A stretch of DNA of 64,000 nucleotides from Congeria kusceri (taxonomy: Eukaryota > Mollusca > Bivalvia > Myida > Dreissenidae): assembly GCA_027627225.1 (NCBI GenBank), contig CM051032.1:63996637-64060636 (forward strand), written 5' to 3'. Below are positions 1-12,613 of this stretch, piece by piece. The notes beneath the pieces were generated by a model that was given only the letters and a program-made list of their open reading frames with translations, was not told the origin of the DNA and made no database searches. Every line of letters starts with the position of its first letter. Positions within the stretch are counted from its first letter, which is position 1. The position numbers and the translations under genes are program-made.

Positions 1-418
1 AAAATTGCAATAGGTATGATCACAAATGGGCCCCATAGACCCATGGCCAAATCGCTTAGATTTATATAAAAATCACTTGTTTCCATTGATAATAACAACA
101 CTGTGGCTGGATATAGCCTTGAGGTTTTTATGTTGAATTGATGAATGAAGAAAAATCTTACACTGGCCTAAGACTATGTATATTATAATTTTATTGTACT
201 GCATACAAAAAAAAAGTCTGATCAATAGGAAAATAGGTAGACTTATTAGCTTATTTAACAGAATTGAGTGGAATATGCAAGAGAAAAATACACACAATAT
301 AGTTATATGGGCATTATGATTAATATTAACATATTAATCTTAACGATTGAGCCTTTGAATATGTGCATTAATGATTTTCTCAACATCATGACGTAAATAA
401 ATTCTCTTTATTTTTCAG

Positions 419-571
419 GCAATGTGTACACGTTTGGAAGATCAGAGTATGGGCGTCTAGGCCTGGGAGAGGACTGCACGGAGACAACGGAACCCACGCT
501 CGTGAAACTCGAGGCGAAGTGCACCCAGATATCAGCCAGCAACTCAGTCTCCTTTGCACTCCTTGAGGATG
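419..571 (+). CDS. RCC1: RCC1, third-from-last coding exon (partial gene)
   Basis: RCC1 is the nuclear guanine-nucleotide exchange factor for Ran. It is a seven-bladed beta-propeller that binds nucleosomes and sets the RanGTP gradient. This exon encodes one propeller blade containing YTFGRSEYGRLGLGE, the typical RCC1 blade core. It follows a TTTTTCAG acceptor (417-418) and ends at a GT donor at 572. The Gly codon at each edge is split in phase 1, which fits the next exon. The run of blades plus the C-terminal residues of the last exon match RCC1 itself better than multi-domain RCC1-repeat proteins such as HERC or RPGR. The 5' part of the gene lies outside the window to the left. Confidence 0.88.
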
Positions 572-912
572 GTATGCGATTTGTACATTTTGTTCATTCC
601 ATCTTATATTAATAAGGAGAGAATTAGTGGATTGGATCTTGTATAAACAAGGAATGATGGAAGATGTGGTTTGATAGAGTATTTACTTTCACTGTTTGAA
701 TGTTAACACCCTTGTGGTAGTCTTATTGTCAACATATTTATAGTTATTTAGGAGTTAGTAATATTTACTCCAAGATTACATTAATCTGCTGACCAATGTG
801 AAAAAATCCCTAAAGTGAAACATAGTATAGTTTTGTCAGACTGTAAATTTAAATGGCACGAGTTACAACTATTAAATCGATATTTATTGGCAACTATGCA
901 TGTATTTTGTAG

Positions 913-1018
913 GTACGGTGTCTTGCTGGGGAATGGGGACGTCAAAGCAGCTTGGAAATGGAACAGAAGACGACTCATTTGTGCCAACTAAAATGGCTGG
1001 CAAGCAGTTGAACGATAT
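913..1018 (+). CDS. RCC1: RCC1, penultimate coding exon
   Basis: The acceptor is TTTTGTAG (911-912) and the donor is GTAAGT at 1019. The exon continues the propeller with CWGMGTSKQLGNG, followed by an acidic EDD stretch and GKQL. That spacing matches the last blade of animal RCC1. Phase 1 entry and phase 2 exit match the neighbouring exons. The 341-bp upstream intron has no recognisable feature. The downstream intron carries a MITE (1326-1586). Confidence 0.9.
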
Positions 1019-1325
1019 GTAAGTTATTGAATTTCACTAACAGTTTGCAAGAGTTTTGTCATGTGATTAAATATTTTTCAGAATGTAGAATATTGTATCA
1101 ATGGTAAATGATAATGGACTAAATATGTATTTTTAATTTGATTCAAGAAGTTATATGAATGATACTTCTGTATTACTTTTATATCTAATTTAAGACATTG
1201 TAGTTGTAACTTTTCTAGTTGTAACTTTGAATTGTAGTTCTCTTAATTCCATACCTGTACATTTTATTTTATATATTCAGATTGACAAACATTTATTCCT
1301 TTTTTCTTACCATTTTTAAACATTT

Positions 1326-1586
1326 GAGGCGTTTCGTGGGAAAACCGGACTTAATGCATGTGCATAAAGTGTTGTCCCGGATCAGCCTGTGCAGTCCGCA
1401 AATGCTGATCCAGGACGGAACTTTCCGCCTAAAGGGGATTTATGGTTAGAAGAGACTTCCTTGAAACAGAAATTACCATAGAAGCGGAAAGTGCCGTCCC
1501 GGATTAGCCTGTGCGGAATGCACAGGCTATTCCGGGACGACACTTTACGCACATGCATTAAGACCGGTTTTCTCACGACGCACCTC
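1326..1586. mobile_element. MITE family A, copy 1 (in last RCC1 intron)
   Basis: About 260 bp with long inverted ends: GAGGCGTTTCGTGGGAAAAC on the left, and its near reverse complement ending ...CACGACGCACCTC on the right. Inside each arm is a second palindrome around CCTGTGCAGTCCGCA, so the element folds into two stacked hairpins. It has no coding capacity; the short open frames across it are by-products of the palindrome. Five more copies lie in this window. Confidence 0.9.
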
Positions 1587-1619
1587 ATTTATTGACCTTT
1601 GTTTGTGTTGTCTTTTCAG

Positions 1620-1680
1620 GAAAGTGATTCAGGTATCCTCGGGTGGTCAACACACGGTGCTTCTAGCTGTGGATAAATGA
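1620..1680 (+). CDS. RCC1: RCC1, last coding exon with stop
   Basis: The acceptor is TCTTTTCAG (to 1619). The 61-bp exon encodes VSSGGQHTVLL, the closing strand of the beta-propeller, and ends with Asp-Lys and a TGA stop at 1678-1680. Vertebrate RCC1 ends in the same way with a short charged tail. Reading frame and phase agree with the two upstream exons, so the visible part of the gene looks intact. The 3' UTR follows; candidate AATAAA signals lie at 2233 and 4162. Confidence 0.9.
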
Positions 1681-2240
1681 GAACTATCAACTAGATGCTA
1701 GTAATTTTAATTCTATAGTGCCAACGGAAACTTGTCTGGAATGCCAAAAAGGAAACACTTCTTGAAAAACAATTTGAAATACAGTGCTGGCGAACTATAT
1801 AACTTGCCCTGGCTTGAAAAGCAGCCCAATTACTGTCGGTACCATGTGAGTAAAGTAAAGGGATTTAAAAACTCTTGACATTGTAATGATGCTTGAAGTT
1901 CTATAGTGGATATAATAAGTGAATTCTCTGACTAACTATTTGTATTTTATCGATTTTATAAAGATTTTTAACTAAATTATGAAATTATTGGTAAAGTATG
2001 TATGGCAAACAGGAATCATACATGTTTGTAGAAAATACACCACAGTCACTCATAATATGGACCTTGATCTCAGTTTATCGATGTACCAGTAGCTGTTTGT
2101 GTTGCAGCGTGGTAAAAATACAACATGCAGAAAATAATTTAAGCAATTTTTTTAATTTACGTACTTGTACAGTAATGCAATGTAGTGTTATGTTCTGTAG
2201 TTAGTATTTAAGGAGTTGTATGAATATTATAAAATAAATC
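1681..2240 (+). other. RCC1 3' UTR, probable extent
   Basis: AT-rich sequence directly after the RCC1 stop, with no open frame of note. AATAAA motifs at 2233-2238 and just after give a plausible poly(A) site. A second AATAAA at 4162-4167 would make a 2.5-kb UTR that includes two repeats. The true end cannot be fixed from sequence alone. Confidence 0.45.
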
Positions 2241-2408
2241 AATAATAAATAGTGAAATTTGTACTATGTATCATGTAAAATGAAAATTGTGTGCTTGTAC
2301 AACGTATTTTATGAAGTGGTTACTAAAATTGAACATGCATAATTATATTGACGATAATCAATACATGTTTTCTCATGAATATTAATTTGTTACTGCATGT
2401 ATATCGGT

Positions 2409-2780
2409 GGGTTTTTTCACATTAAGGGGAAAGGTGGCGGGGCCATTCAGATGGGGGAATTTAACGGCAAATGGGGAATTTTTTTCGAAAAGCATAATTA
2501 GATGTTTATATTCTACTTTGTTATAAAACATTAAACAATTGCTTTGCTACAAATGATAACTTAGATTATCTACTTACTTAGTTTGATGAACAATTGCTGG
2601 GATTGTTTACGAAAATGCCTCTATCTTAGTCAATTTGTGTCTGTTTATGGTCACATTTTTTTTCAAAATAAAGCTTACATTCTAAGTGGAATTTAAAAGC
2701 AAATAGGGAAAAATATATACGTTTTTAGCAGGGGAATGTGGCCAAATTTTGGCCCCAAATTGGCCCTAAAAACACACTGT
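2409..2780. repeat. Possible degenerate repeat, G-rich and purine-rich ends
   Basis: The segment starts with GGTGGGTTTTTTCACATTAA and a GGGG-rich stretch, and ends near GGCCCTAAAAACACACTG. The ends are loosely inverted. It may be an old MITE, but the match is weak. The flanking 2780-3704 is AT-rich with nothing recognisable. Confidence 0.25.
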
Positions 2781-3704
2781 ATATGCACAATTTAAATTTA
2801 ATATTTTCGGCCAAAAGATGATCATTTATTTATTTTTCATGTAAAATAGTATTTTGTCAATATGTGAAAATCCGAGGCCTGTTTTGTTAATAAAAATGCA
2901 CCAGATTTCAGCCTCGAGATCTAACTTGTATGTACAAAATCATGTTCAAGGCAACGGGCTTGCAAATATAGATGTTGATAACTGTACATTTGAGAATATG
3001 TTAAATTGCTCCAGCGACGTATTTTGAAAACACACTAATCTATAGTTTTACTGCTGGTCAGCGTGATGTAGTATGCATAATAGTGTTTGTATCTTTTGAT
3101 TTTGTTCACATTATTTTGGTGATACCGGGTTATTTCTCATAATTTAACATGTTTTTATAAAAGTTGGATCTAAGTTGATGTCTTCACTGTTGTAACTTTA
3201 GGGATTTTTTGTCAAATTTTGTTCTAGAAGTTTAATTTTTTTATTATTGATGTAACGATTCAGTCATTGTTTAGAAAAATGTTTATAAATATTTTGCCTT
3301 GCTTTTATTTGCGGAGATTCAATGATGTACTGTGAAAAATAATCGACTTGGACCTTTTAAAGAATTAATTGTCATTTTACAAATACAAATACCTGGAAAT
3401 TTCATGACAATGGAAATTCTGTCTTGACATTAAATATATCATTATTTGTTGACATTTTAAAAGAATTTGTTGGCATATTAGTAAAGGTAATTAACATGTT
3501 CCAACTTTTATATTTTAATCAAGTCCGTTTTATGTTTTTATTGGTTTTAATTTCTAGTAACACCATTTCTTGATATGTCATTTATATTTGTTCTGAGTGG
3601 CAGTTCGATTTTGTTTATACCTGAGATATAATAGATTTAGATCATGAGGGCTTAACATCTTGTCATATATTTTCATCCAAATTCAGTTCTGTTTTTGGCC
3701 AAAT

Positions 3705-4034
3705 CAGGGGTTTGGAAATCCTATGCCTGACTTGTCCAACGCTGGTAATTTTACTGACGGACAAGTAAATTTTTCCTGTCTACTTGTCCACGGACAAGTA
3801 CAATTCAGGGTGTAAAAATGATGTAAGAGTTGGAAGTTAATTATCATATTATTATATTCTTATGCATTTTAGTAACAAATTGTGTTTATTATTTAATGAA
3901 AAAAATACATCAGGAAGGCCTGGGATGAAAACAATATTTTATTTGGACAAGTAACTGTTGAATGCGGACAAGAAGATTTTTGCAAGGAACTTGTCCTTGG
4001 ACAAATAAACAATTTTGGTATTTCCACACCCCTG
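3705..4034. mobile_element. Short TIR element with ACTTGTCC/GGACAAGT motifs (hAT-like ends)
   Basis: 330-bp element. The left end CAGGGGTTTGGAAAT (3705-3719) is inverted at the right as ATTTCCACACCCCTG (4020-4034). The CAGGGGTG-type terminus is usual for hAT transposons. The inside repeats ACTTGTCC and GGACAAGT several times as subterminal motifs. The flanks GCCAAATC and TCTAAATC match at 6 of 8 bases, compatible with an aged 8-bp duplication. No transposase is present. Confidence 0.6.
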
Positions 4035-4289
4035 TCTAAATCATTTTTGTCTTGCTTCATTTGATGTTGTAAATGTAAGTGTGATGAATCCTGGAGACTT
4101 AACAATACTAGTATATTACTGCTTAACGTGGAACGAGTATTCTTTCTTGTACAAAATAAGAAATAAAGCTGATTTCTAATATCAAGTCGTTTTATTTATT
4201 CTGAAAATATACTTGTTGTTGGACAAAGTTCTGGTCAATAGGCGCATGGGCGAGTTTTAATAATTATTTCTAATATATTTGCTCGATTA

Positions 4290-4790
4290 TGATCATACAT
4301 GCCATATGTCCTGGATCGTCCGGGATTGTCCCGGAAATGCAGTGCCCGTCCCGCGGTCCCGGAAATAGTTCAAATGTCCCGGATATCATTAAAACTGTGC
4401 ATACCTTTAGTTTAACTTTTGACAGACCACTAATCCCCTTATTTGTTCCAAGCTACCCGATTAGGCAATTTGTCATAAACGACCAATAAACAGCACTTGT
4501 CACGCTTTCACTCTAATCGACTGCATTCTTAAGCTGCAATCAGTCACCGAGTAGATCCACCCCGAAGGCGGAGCTTCTTTTCCACAGAAAAATCGATATT
4601 GGCCAATTAAAACGACGAGTTATTTTAGTTTACCTATTCCGTTAACGATCGACCAATCGGCGTAATACACATTTATACACGCGTTGTTAAGTGTATACAT
4701 TCGTCAGTTGATAACGAACGAGTACTTATAATCCCGACCATAAGTAAATGCAGTTTTCTGTTCCGGGACGGGCACAGCATTTCCACAATA
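4290..4790. repeat. Possible TIR repeat with GTCCCGGA motifs
   Basis: GGAAATGCAGTGCCCGTCCC (4333-4352) recurs inverted as GGGACGGGCACAGCATTTCC (4765-4784). CCCGGA motifs cluster at the left end. There is no coding content. It may be a degraded non-autonomous DNA transposon about 500 bp long. The flanks 4040-4290 and 4790-5350 show nothing further. Confidence 0.4.
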
Positions 4791-5354
4791 TCCTCAGATA
4801 GTTTACAAAATAAATAAGGCATTGTTTGAAATTATTTTTCTTGAAATATCGGGTAAAATAGACGTTAACACAAATTTTTGTTATGCCATGTAAAACCCCC
4901 GTGTTTTGCTGGAAAAGAGCGCGAAATGTCTGCTGGCACCAACGACGTCACGTTCCACACATGGAAAGCGTGCTTGTACTGACCATGTGCTTTGCTAAAT
5001 ATAGACGTGTCAACTAGCAATAAAAACTTTATAGTGAAAGAACTTTGAAATCTTTACTTTTTCTATAAAAGTTTCGTAGTGCAATAACTTTGCGATCTTC
5101 GACATTGTAATGAATATTTTTATTGTTAAAACAAAACTTTTTCATGACTTATGACGATAGTTCTATGAAATTTAATATACTTTTCCGCTATTCTGCGGAA
5201 TCTACTTCACATTTCTTTGGTATCTATGTTCTTGTTATTCTGTGGATTTTACCGTAGTCTTGTTTGACAACGGTTATATGGAATCTATTTTGATTTGCTA
5301 ATTATATGGACTATGCTATACTAGTGTTTATCCGATATAAAATTCTGTTTAAAG

Positions 5355-6197
5355 TAGGGATGTCAACGACTACCAAAATTGGTATCCGGTTATTCGTATG
5401 TAATATCCGGATACTATCCGGATAACGGTATAGATCGGCATTGGCGGCCGGAATCTGGCACATGTTAAAGTTTCAAAATTAAGTTCACATCTATACGAAC
5501 CTTATCTTACGATACTTCTATTTTGAAAACACAATACTATTTAATCATTGAAAAAAGTACATGTAAAAAACTACATCGATTTCAGTTCGTAAATTGTGCG
5601 TTTTGTTTGTTTTGTGTAGCGTGCAATGTTGTTATGCCCTTCAATTAAAGTACCCCAATTAAACATTTGATTTGCGTAAAGGTAAGTAAGTGTTAAGGCT
5701 TACTGGTGTATGGTAAAACCGTAAATTGCGATGCTAGAATAAAACACGCAATGTGCTAATCAAATGCACATAGACACAAAAACAAGGATAGATCAAAGTT
5801 ACAATATGTTTGATATTAATTGGCATTGTTAACTGGTAGAGAACCATCTCTTATCAAGAGGGACGCAACTAAATGGCATAATCGATTGTGACATCTTGTT
5901 TGTTTAATAGTCTTGTCAAAGTTAGTGTAGTGTCAAAGCACCACCTAATGTTTTATGATAGTCGTATACTGACCGAGGGGTGTGTTTGTGACACGTCCGC
6001 TGTACGAGGTGGAGACCTTCTGTAGAGGCCTATAGCTGTGTTGTGTTAATCAATAATATACATGCAAGAAGGGCGTTTGTATGCCTAAAAAACGAGAAAA
6101 ATCGATTTTTCAAATTTTATACGAATATTCGGTTACTAACTTGGTAACCGGATATTAACATAGTAACCGGTTATCCGGATATTCGTTGACATCCCTA
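5355..6197. mobile_element. Complete non-autonomous hAT transposon with 8-bp TSD
   Basis: 843 bp. The left terminus TAGGGATGTCAACGA is inverted at the right as CGTTGACATCCCTA. Both flanks carry the same 8 bases, GTTTAAAG (5347-5354 and 6198-6205), the target-site duplication length expected of hAT transposases. Subterminal TATCCGG/CCGGATA motifs repeat at both ends. No transposase open frame is present, so it would depend on an autonomous relative. Confidence 0.88.
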
Positions 6198-6743
6198 GTT
6201 TAAAGTTGTTAACGTTTGTCAGCTTGTCACTGCGGACTTTTGTTGGTAAGCGACCGCGCTGTCCTGGGGGCTGATTTCAACAACCTGCTATTGTACATTA
6301 TTTCACATTATGTGAGAACTCGCTTTCGGCACTGTTGCAGTGTTTATGCCTTTTGCAGAAACGAGATTCTTCAGCAGATTTCCGCCTTTTAAATGCCAAT
6401 TTGTATATATTAAGTGCTCAAGTTTGCCTGATTTGCTTGGAAATGAGTTCTGGGAAACCTTTGTGGAGTGTTCGGCTATTCACCTCCCCAATAGTGATAT
6501 TTATAATAAAACCCCTAATTTTGTATTGAAAACTGTGACAGTTTGACCAGAAGTTGCTCTGCCATTGGAGCAACTTACATTAATACAAAATAAGTAGTAA
6601 GTTTTCAGTATACACTTGAAACATTTAGAGTCGTGGTGGTCAAGTCACAAAATCGGTTTCATCGTAAGTGCGGTAATTTAATAATTTATCGTTTCAATTT
6701 ACTAGTATTCCCGTTGTAGAACATCCTGTTAGGTCCGCGTTTT

Positions 6744-8200
6744 AGCTCGACTTTTGGAAGAAAAGGAAAGCTATTATACTCGCCCCGACGTCGGTGTCCG
6801 AGCTAGGTTCAAGTTTTTCGGTAAGCTAGTTTCTCAGGAATGGCTTGAGGGATTTCATTCAAACTTGAAACATTCATTCCCCACATTAAAATGAAACTAT
6901 AGGCCAAGTTTGGTGACTCTAGTTTGAAATTTGTCAAGATTATGGGCCTTTATACACTTAGAAATTTAACTATACGCTATATGGACAGGTTCAAGTTTTT
7001 TGGTAAGCTGGTTTCTCAGGAATGGCTAGAGGGATTTCATTCAAACTTAACACTTATTCCCTATAATATTAAAATGAATTCGTAGGCCAATTTTGATAAC
7101 TCTAGTTTGAAATTTGTCAAAATTATGGGCCTTTTTACACTTAAAATTACATGGACAGGTTAAAGTTTTTCGGTAAGTTTCTCAGGAATGGCTTGAGGGA
7201 TTATATTCAACATTAATACACTTAATCCCTATATTAAAATGAACCCATAGGCCAATTTTGATAACTCTAGTTTGAAATTATGGGCCTTTTTACACTTGGA
7301 AATTTTACATACAAGCTATTTAGATAGGTTCAAGTTTTTCGGTAAGCTTGTTTCTCAACTTTTCGTTTCCGCTCTCTAACTCTGGAGTTAAGCTGTTGTA
7401 ATGAAACTTCAGACATAGATACCTTATAGCGAGACCTCGCTTAGGATTGCATATAGGATGGGTGGGGTCAAGGTCAAGGTCACTGTTACTAAAAATAGAA
7501 AAATGTTTTCCGTTCAATAACTTGAGAACGCATTGAGATATTTTAATGAAACTTAATACATAGATACCGTATATCAAGACCTCGCTTGGGATTGCACATG
7601 GGGTGGATGGGGTCAAGGTCACTGTTACTAAAAATAGAAAAACGGTTTCCGCTCAATAACTTGAGAATGCATTGAGATATTTTAATGAAACTTAATAGAT
7701 ACCTTATATCGAGACCTCACTTGGGATTCATATAGGGTGGGTGGGGTCAAGTTCGAGGTCACCGTTACTAAAAATAAAAAATGGTTTCCGCTAAATAGCT
7801 TGAGAACACATTGAGATATTTAAATGAAACTTCATACATAGATATCTTATATATAGACCTTGCTTGGGATTGCACATGGGGTTGGTGGTGTCAAGGTCAC
7901 CGCTACTAAAAACAGACGAACAGTTTTTGCTCAATAGCTTGAGAAGATATTGAGATTTTTAATGAAACTTGATAAAAAGATACCTTATATCGAGACCTCG
8001 CTTGGGATTGCATATGCGGTTGGTGGGGTCAAGGTCAATTTTACCATTACTAAATTTTTTTTTGATGTGCTGACTTTAACGCAATTCTTTCAAAAATTTG
8101 GTTTCCGTGGAAATTCAATGTTTCTTATTTAGAAAAAAATGCCAGTAACTCTGACAAGCACAAGAAAAGTCGAGTGCGCTGTCCTCCGACAGCTCTTGTT
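6744..8200. mobile_element. Large non-autonomous repeat with AGCTCGACTTTT ends and internal tandem units
   Basis: The left end AGCTCGACTTTT (6744-6755) is inverted near the right end as AAAAGTCGAG (8165-8174). The interior has two tandem blocks. Four units of about 170 bp start near CAGGTTCAAGTTTTTCGGTA (6800-7330). About five units of 125-150 bp contain GAGACCTCGCTTGGGATTGC and GGTCAAGGTCACTGTTACTA (7400-8040). Open frames across it follow the repeat units and have no domain. I have seen similar elements in molluscs; the class is not known to me. Confidence 0.6.
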
Positions 8201-8225
8201 AAATGTCACTAATAGTGAATGAGAC

Positions 8226-9062
8226 CTGTAAATAGTGGCATCCGGACAAAAGCCCCTTGCCCAAATGCCCTTGGTTTAAAAATGCACACATGGACATAAG
8301 CCCCTTGGTATATTTAACAGAGTGGACATAAGCCCCTTGGTATATTTAACAGAGTTGACATAAGCCCCTTGGTATATTTAACAGAGTGGACATAAGCCCC
8401 TTGGTAGATATGACAGAGTGGACAAAAGCCCCTTGATATATATTTAACAGAGTGGACAAAAGCCCCTTAGTATATTTAACAGAGTGGACATAAGACCCTT
8501 GGTATATTTAACAGAGTTGACATAAGCCCCTTGGTATATTTAACAGAGTGGACATAAGCCCCTTGGTATATTTAACAGAGTGGACATAAGCCCCTTGGTA
8601 TATTTAACAGAGTGGACATAAGCCCCTTGGTATATTTGACAGAGTGGACATAAGCCCCTTGGTATATTTCTCAGAGTGGACATAAGCCCCTTGGTATATT
8701 TAACAGAGTGGACATAAGCCCCTTGGTAGATATGACAGAGTGGACAAAAGCCCATTGGTAGATATGACACAGTGGACACAAGCTCCTTAATGAAGTTAAT
8801 GTTAATTATCACGTTTTGTATGGTTTTTCGTCTGTTTTTCAACAGTTTATTGCAATTAATATTTTGTTCTATTTGATGGAATGAAATTACCTGTTGAAAT
8901 GCATACATACTATACAATATCATCAAGGACTTTTTGTCCACAAATTCATAATCATCAAGGGGCTTTTGTCCACTCCGTCAAATATACCAAGGGGCTCATG
9001 TCCATATGTGCAAATTTAGACCAAGGGACTTTTGGGCAAAGGGCTTTTCACCCGCAAATAGT
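8226..9062. mobile_element. TIR element containing a 32-33-bp minisatellite
   Basis: Two arms of about 95 bp are inverted to each other. The left arm begins near GGACAAAAGCCCCTTGCCCA (8246) and the right arm ends near TGGGCAAAGGGCTTTTCACC (9034). From about 8285 to 8790 the left arm is expanded into about 15 units of TGGACATAAGCCCCTTGGTA plus 12-13 AT-rich bases. The right arm keeps only two or three units. The frames read across it (for example minus 8540-8941) simply translate the unit. Confidence 0.75.
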
Positions 9063-9805
9063 ATCGTTCACATATACCATATCCATTAGCTTATTTCGTG
9101 TCATTAGTTAGACGCAAAAAAAAACGGTTGCCCATGGCGCGGGCGACATCGAATAACACTATTGATTTCGATTATGCCGTCGCTGTCTAACCCAGAAAAG
9201 TTCGGAGACGAAACATAAACGTCAACTTAACGATGATGCATAGGCCATACTAATTTTATTCTATGTTTAGCGTCCTCGGGCTGGTAGGTTTTCGGATGCC
9301 TGAACGAAAAAAAACAATGTAGACAGTGTAAAAAATCGAGTTGGAATCTTATATAAAATTTGGAAAAAGAAGGGACAAATTACTTTTAGGTGTTTTTATC
9401 AAGATGTGTAAAAAATGGTGTGCAACTATTCAATCATACTGTGTTACAGAATGTTCCCAATACAAAGATGATATCTAACAGTTTTGCAAGTAAACATTTG
9501 CTTTAGCTTGTACCACTGTCATAATAAGATGTGGATGAAAAATGTTGTTTTTTTTATCGACTCGTTGTTTGTTTTTCCCTGTCTGGTTGGACGCTAAATA
9601 TAGTATCAAATGTGCATGGCCTTATGCTGGAAACATCCAAACCAGCGGCAGTATTGGTAGTTGGTGGCAAGTTTATTCTTTGCTACTTCAAATTTGTCGT
9701 TTCTGTATTTGTGTACTACGTTCACAGACACGATGGTGACAATGCCCATGTCCAATGAGATCGACACAAAAATGTAGCGATGTGTCAAATAAAATACGCG
9801 TTTTT
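9063..9805. other. Intergenic, nothing recognised
   Basis: AT-rich unique-looking sequence. Several overlapping short frames lie at 9531-9894, but none shows a domain or codon pattern. Confidence 0.5.
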
Positions 9806-11633
9806 AGCTCACCTGAGCACAAAGTGCTCAAGGTGAGCTTTTGTGGTTGTCCGTCGTCCGTGCGTGCGCGCGTCGATCGTCCGTCCGTCGTCACCTTTTA
9901 ATTCAAACGACATCTACTCCTAAACCACTTGGCAGATTTTCACCAAACATCACAGGAATGATCCTTGGGTGGACCTCTTCCAAAGTTGTTCAAATCTTTC
10001 CTCCGCTGCATATGTAGGTCTTAAGAGCTAAAAATAGATTTAAAAAGTGAAAATTAAAAAATCTTCTAGTATGAAACCGCAAGGTTCAGAGCTTTCATAT
10101 TTGATATGTGACATCCCCTAGTGGTCCTCTACAAAGATATTTCAAATTATGCCCCTGGGGTCAAACGGGCCACGCCCTAGGGGGTCACATGGTTTATATA
10201 GATTATATAGCAAAACGACTTAACAAATCTCTGAAACAGCAAGACCCAGAGGTTTCATATTATATGTGTGATATTTTCTAGTGGTCCTCTACAAAGATTG
10301 TTGATATTATGTCCCTAGGGTCAAAACGTGCCACGCCCCGGGGGTCACATGGTTTATATGGAATATATTGCAAAATGACTTGAAAAATCTTCTCCTCTGA
10401 AACCACAAGGCCCAGTGGTTTCATATTTGGTATATAACATGGTATAGTTGTCCTCTACAAAGATTGCTCGAATGATGCCCCTGTGGTCAAAACTGGCCAC
10501 GCCCCTGGGTTCACATGGTTTATATAGACTTAAATAGCAAATTACTTTAAACATCGTCTCCTCTGAAACCGCAAGGCCCAGAGGTTTTGTATTTGGTTGG
10601 TAACATTGTATAGTGGTCCTCTACAAAGATTTTTCAAATTATGCCCCTGGGGTCAAAACTGGCCACGCCCCAGGGTCACATGGTTTATATAGATTTAAAT
10701 AGCAAAATGAGTTTTACAAATCTTCTCCTCTGAAACCGCAAGGCCCAGAGGTTTCATATTTAGTATGTAACATTGTATAGTGGTCCTCTACAAAGATTGT
10801 TCAAATGATGCTCCTGGGGTCAAAACTGGCCATTCCCCGGGGTCACATGGTTGATAGACTTAAACACAAAATAATTTTAAAAATCTTCTCCTCTGAAACC
10901 GCATGGCCAAGAGGTGTCATATTTGGTATGTACATTGTATAGTAGTCCCCTACAAAGATTGTTAAAATGATGCCCCTGGGGTCAAAATTGGCCACACCCC
11001 GGGGGGTCACATGGTTTATATAGACTTAAATAGCAAAATGACTTATGTTTCATATTTGGTATGTAACATGGTAGAGTTGTCTTCTACAAAGATTGTTCAA
11101 ATGATGCCCTTGTGGTCAAAACTGGCCACACCCCGGGGGTCACATGGTTTATATAGACTTATATAGCAAAATTACTTTAAAAAATCTTCTCTTCTGAAAC
11201 CGCAAGGGCCAGAGGTTTGGTACTTGGTATATAACATTGTATAGTGGTCGTCTACAAAGATTGTTCAAATGATGCCCCTGGGGTCAAAACAGGCCACGCC
11301 CCTGGGGTACACATGGTTTATATGGACTGATATGGAAAGGGGGCGTTAAAAATCTTCTCCTCTGGAACCTCAAAAACCAGAGGTTTCATATTTGGCATGA
11401 AATATTGTTCACTACAAATATTGTTCAAATTATGCCCCTGGGGGTAGAAAGTGGTCACGCCCTATTGGTCACATGGTTTATTTAGACTATACAATTCTTC
11501 TGACTGAAACTGCAAGGCCCAGATCCTTATACTCAGTTAAGTGGTTTAGTTCCATTTGGCCCCCTGGTTATAAACCATTATGATGCCTTAAACTCAGGTG
11601 AGCGACCTAGGGCTATCGTGGCCGTCTTTTTGT
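9806..11633. mobile_element. 1.8-kb repeat with AGCTCACCTGAG ends and ~160-bp tandem units
   Basis: The left end forms a 34-bp hairpin (9806-9839: AGCTCACCT, GAGCAC, loop, GTGCTC, AGGTGAGCT). The right end has the inverse CTCAGGTGAGCG (11593-11604). Between them are about nine diverged units of 160-168 bp, each with GTGGTCCTCTACAAAGATTG, a CCTGGGGTCAAAACTGGCCA stretch and GGTCACATGGTTTATATAGA. No coding potential. Elements with this outline are abundant in bivalve genomes in my recollection. Confidence 0.75.
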
Positions 11634-12613
11634 ATTAAAGATTATGAGACCAATTCGCCTCGATTCTGCAATCTGTGTGGTTGTCCCCACGTTATGTTAG
11701 CTTTCCAAAGTTTTTCACATAATGAGGACGAAATTTCTGAAAAGCGTCATGTTTTATAAGTATAAACTATAAACATGAAGTTCATGGTTGGGTAATTACC
11801 TCGAAATATATTGATTACCGGCTACATGGTCGGTTTTACAGGGGGTGGGGGCGGAAGCGGGCGTACGTCCCCCTCTAAAATTGTCCGACATTTGGGGGTT
11901 TATGACTCAAAGCATATTAAAAACATGAGCATTTCAGCCATTGATGTGTTTTCAATCAATGTATTGTCATAAGTTCAAAACCAAATCCATTCTTCGGTAT
12001 TTTCGTTAAATTATTCCTTTTTTTTGTCTATGTCACACGTTGCCGATATCTATCCCAACATGTAAGTGGGACCATAAGTAGTTGTTGGCAGCCTTTTTCA
12101 GTTACTGAATATTTCCGTCCCCTGTAGCTCAAAATCATGTATCCACGGCCAGGGTACACGTATTTACGACATAAAATGAACATTAAGAGGGAAATATTCT
12201 CATGTTTTTGAGGAGTTGTCTTTCTTAGCAATGCTCACGGAGATTGCCCAGTGATTAGACACGGTACAAGTCACTAATAATTGTTTTAAAGAAGACTTAT
12301 TACGTACGTGTAACAAGTGGTAATGATAAATTATACTGGGCAAAACATACTTTTAGTATGGTTGTGGATTACTACTGCCACACTTTCCTGATCTATAATA
12401 CGATTTACTTCTTCATAAGAAGTTTTTGTTTTGTCTGTTCAAATACATTTAAATAATTTAATTTAACCTGATTATTTCTAATTTAATTGGCAAGAAATAT
12501 CTTCAACAAAGTCTCGTATTACGCTTTGTAACCTTTTACTTTTCAAAACGTGTTCGATAGTAGCGATTGAATAGTTCTTGGGTTAAATAATTCCTTTGTC
12601 ATTTGGATTAAAA
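11634..12613. other. Intergenic, nothing recognised
   Basis: AT-rich sequence with a GGGGGTGGGGGCGG run near 11840. No convincing exon or repeat was identified. Confidence 0.45.

Noticed and set aside
1382..1588. Open frames across the family A MITE (also at 19711-20092, 21941-22160, 23563-23754, 27252-27458)
   Set aside because: They exist only because the palindromic repeat lacks stops; the same peptide recurs in each copy.
8540..8941. 133-codon minus frame with repeated PLCHIYQGAYVHS-type units
   Set aside because: It is a translation of the 32-33-bp minisatellite, with no initiator context or domain.
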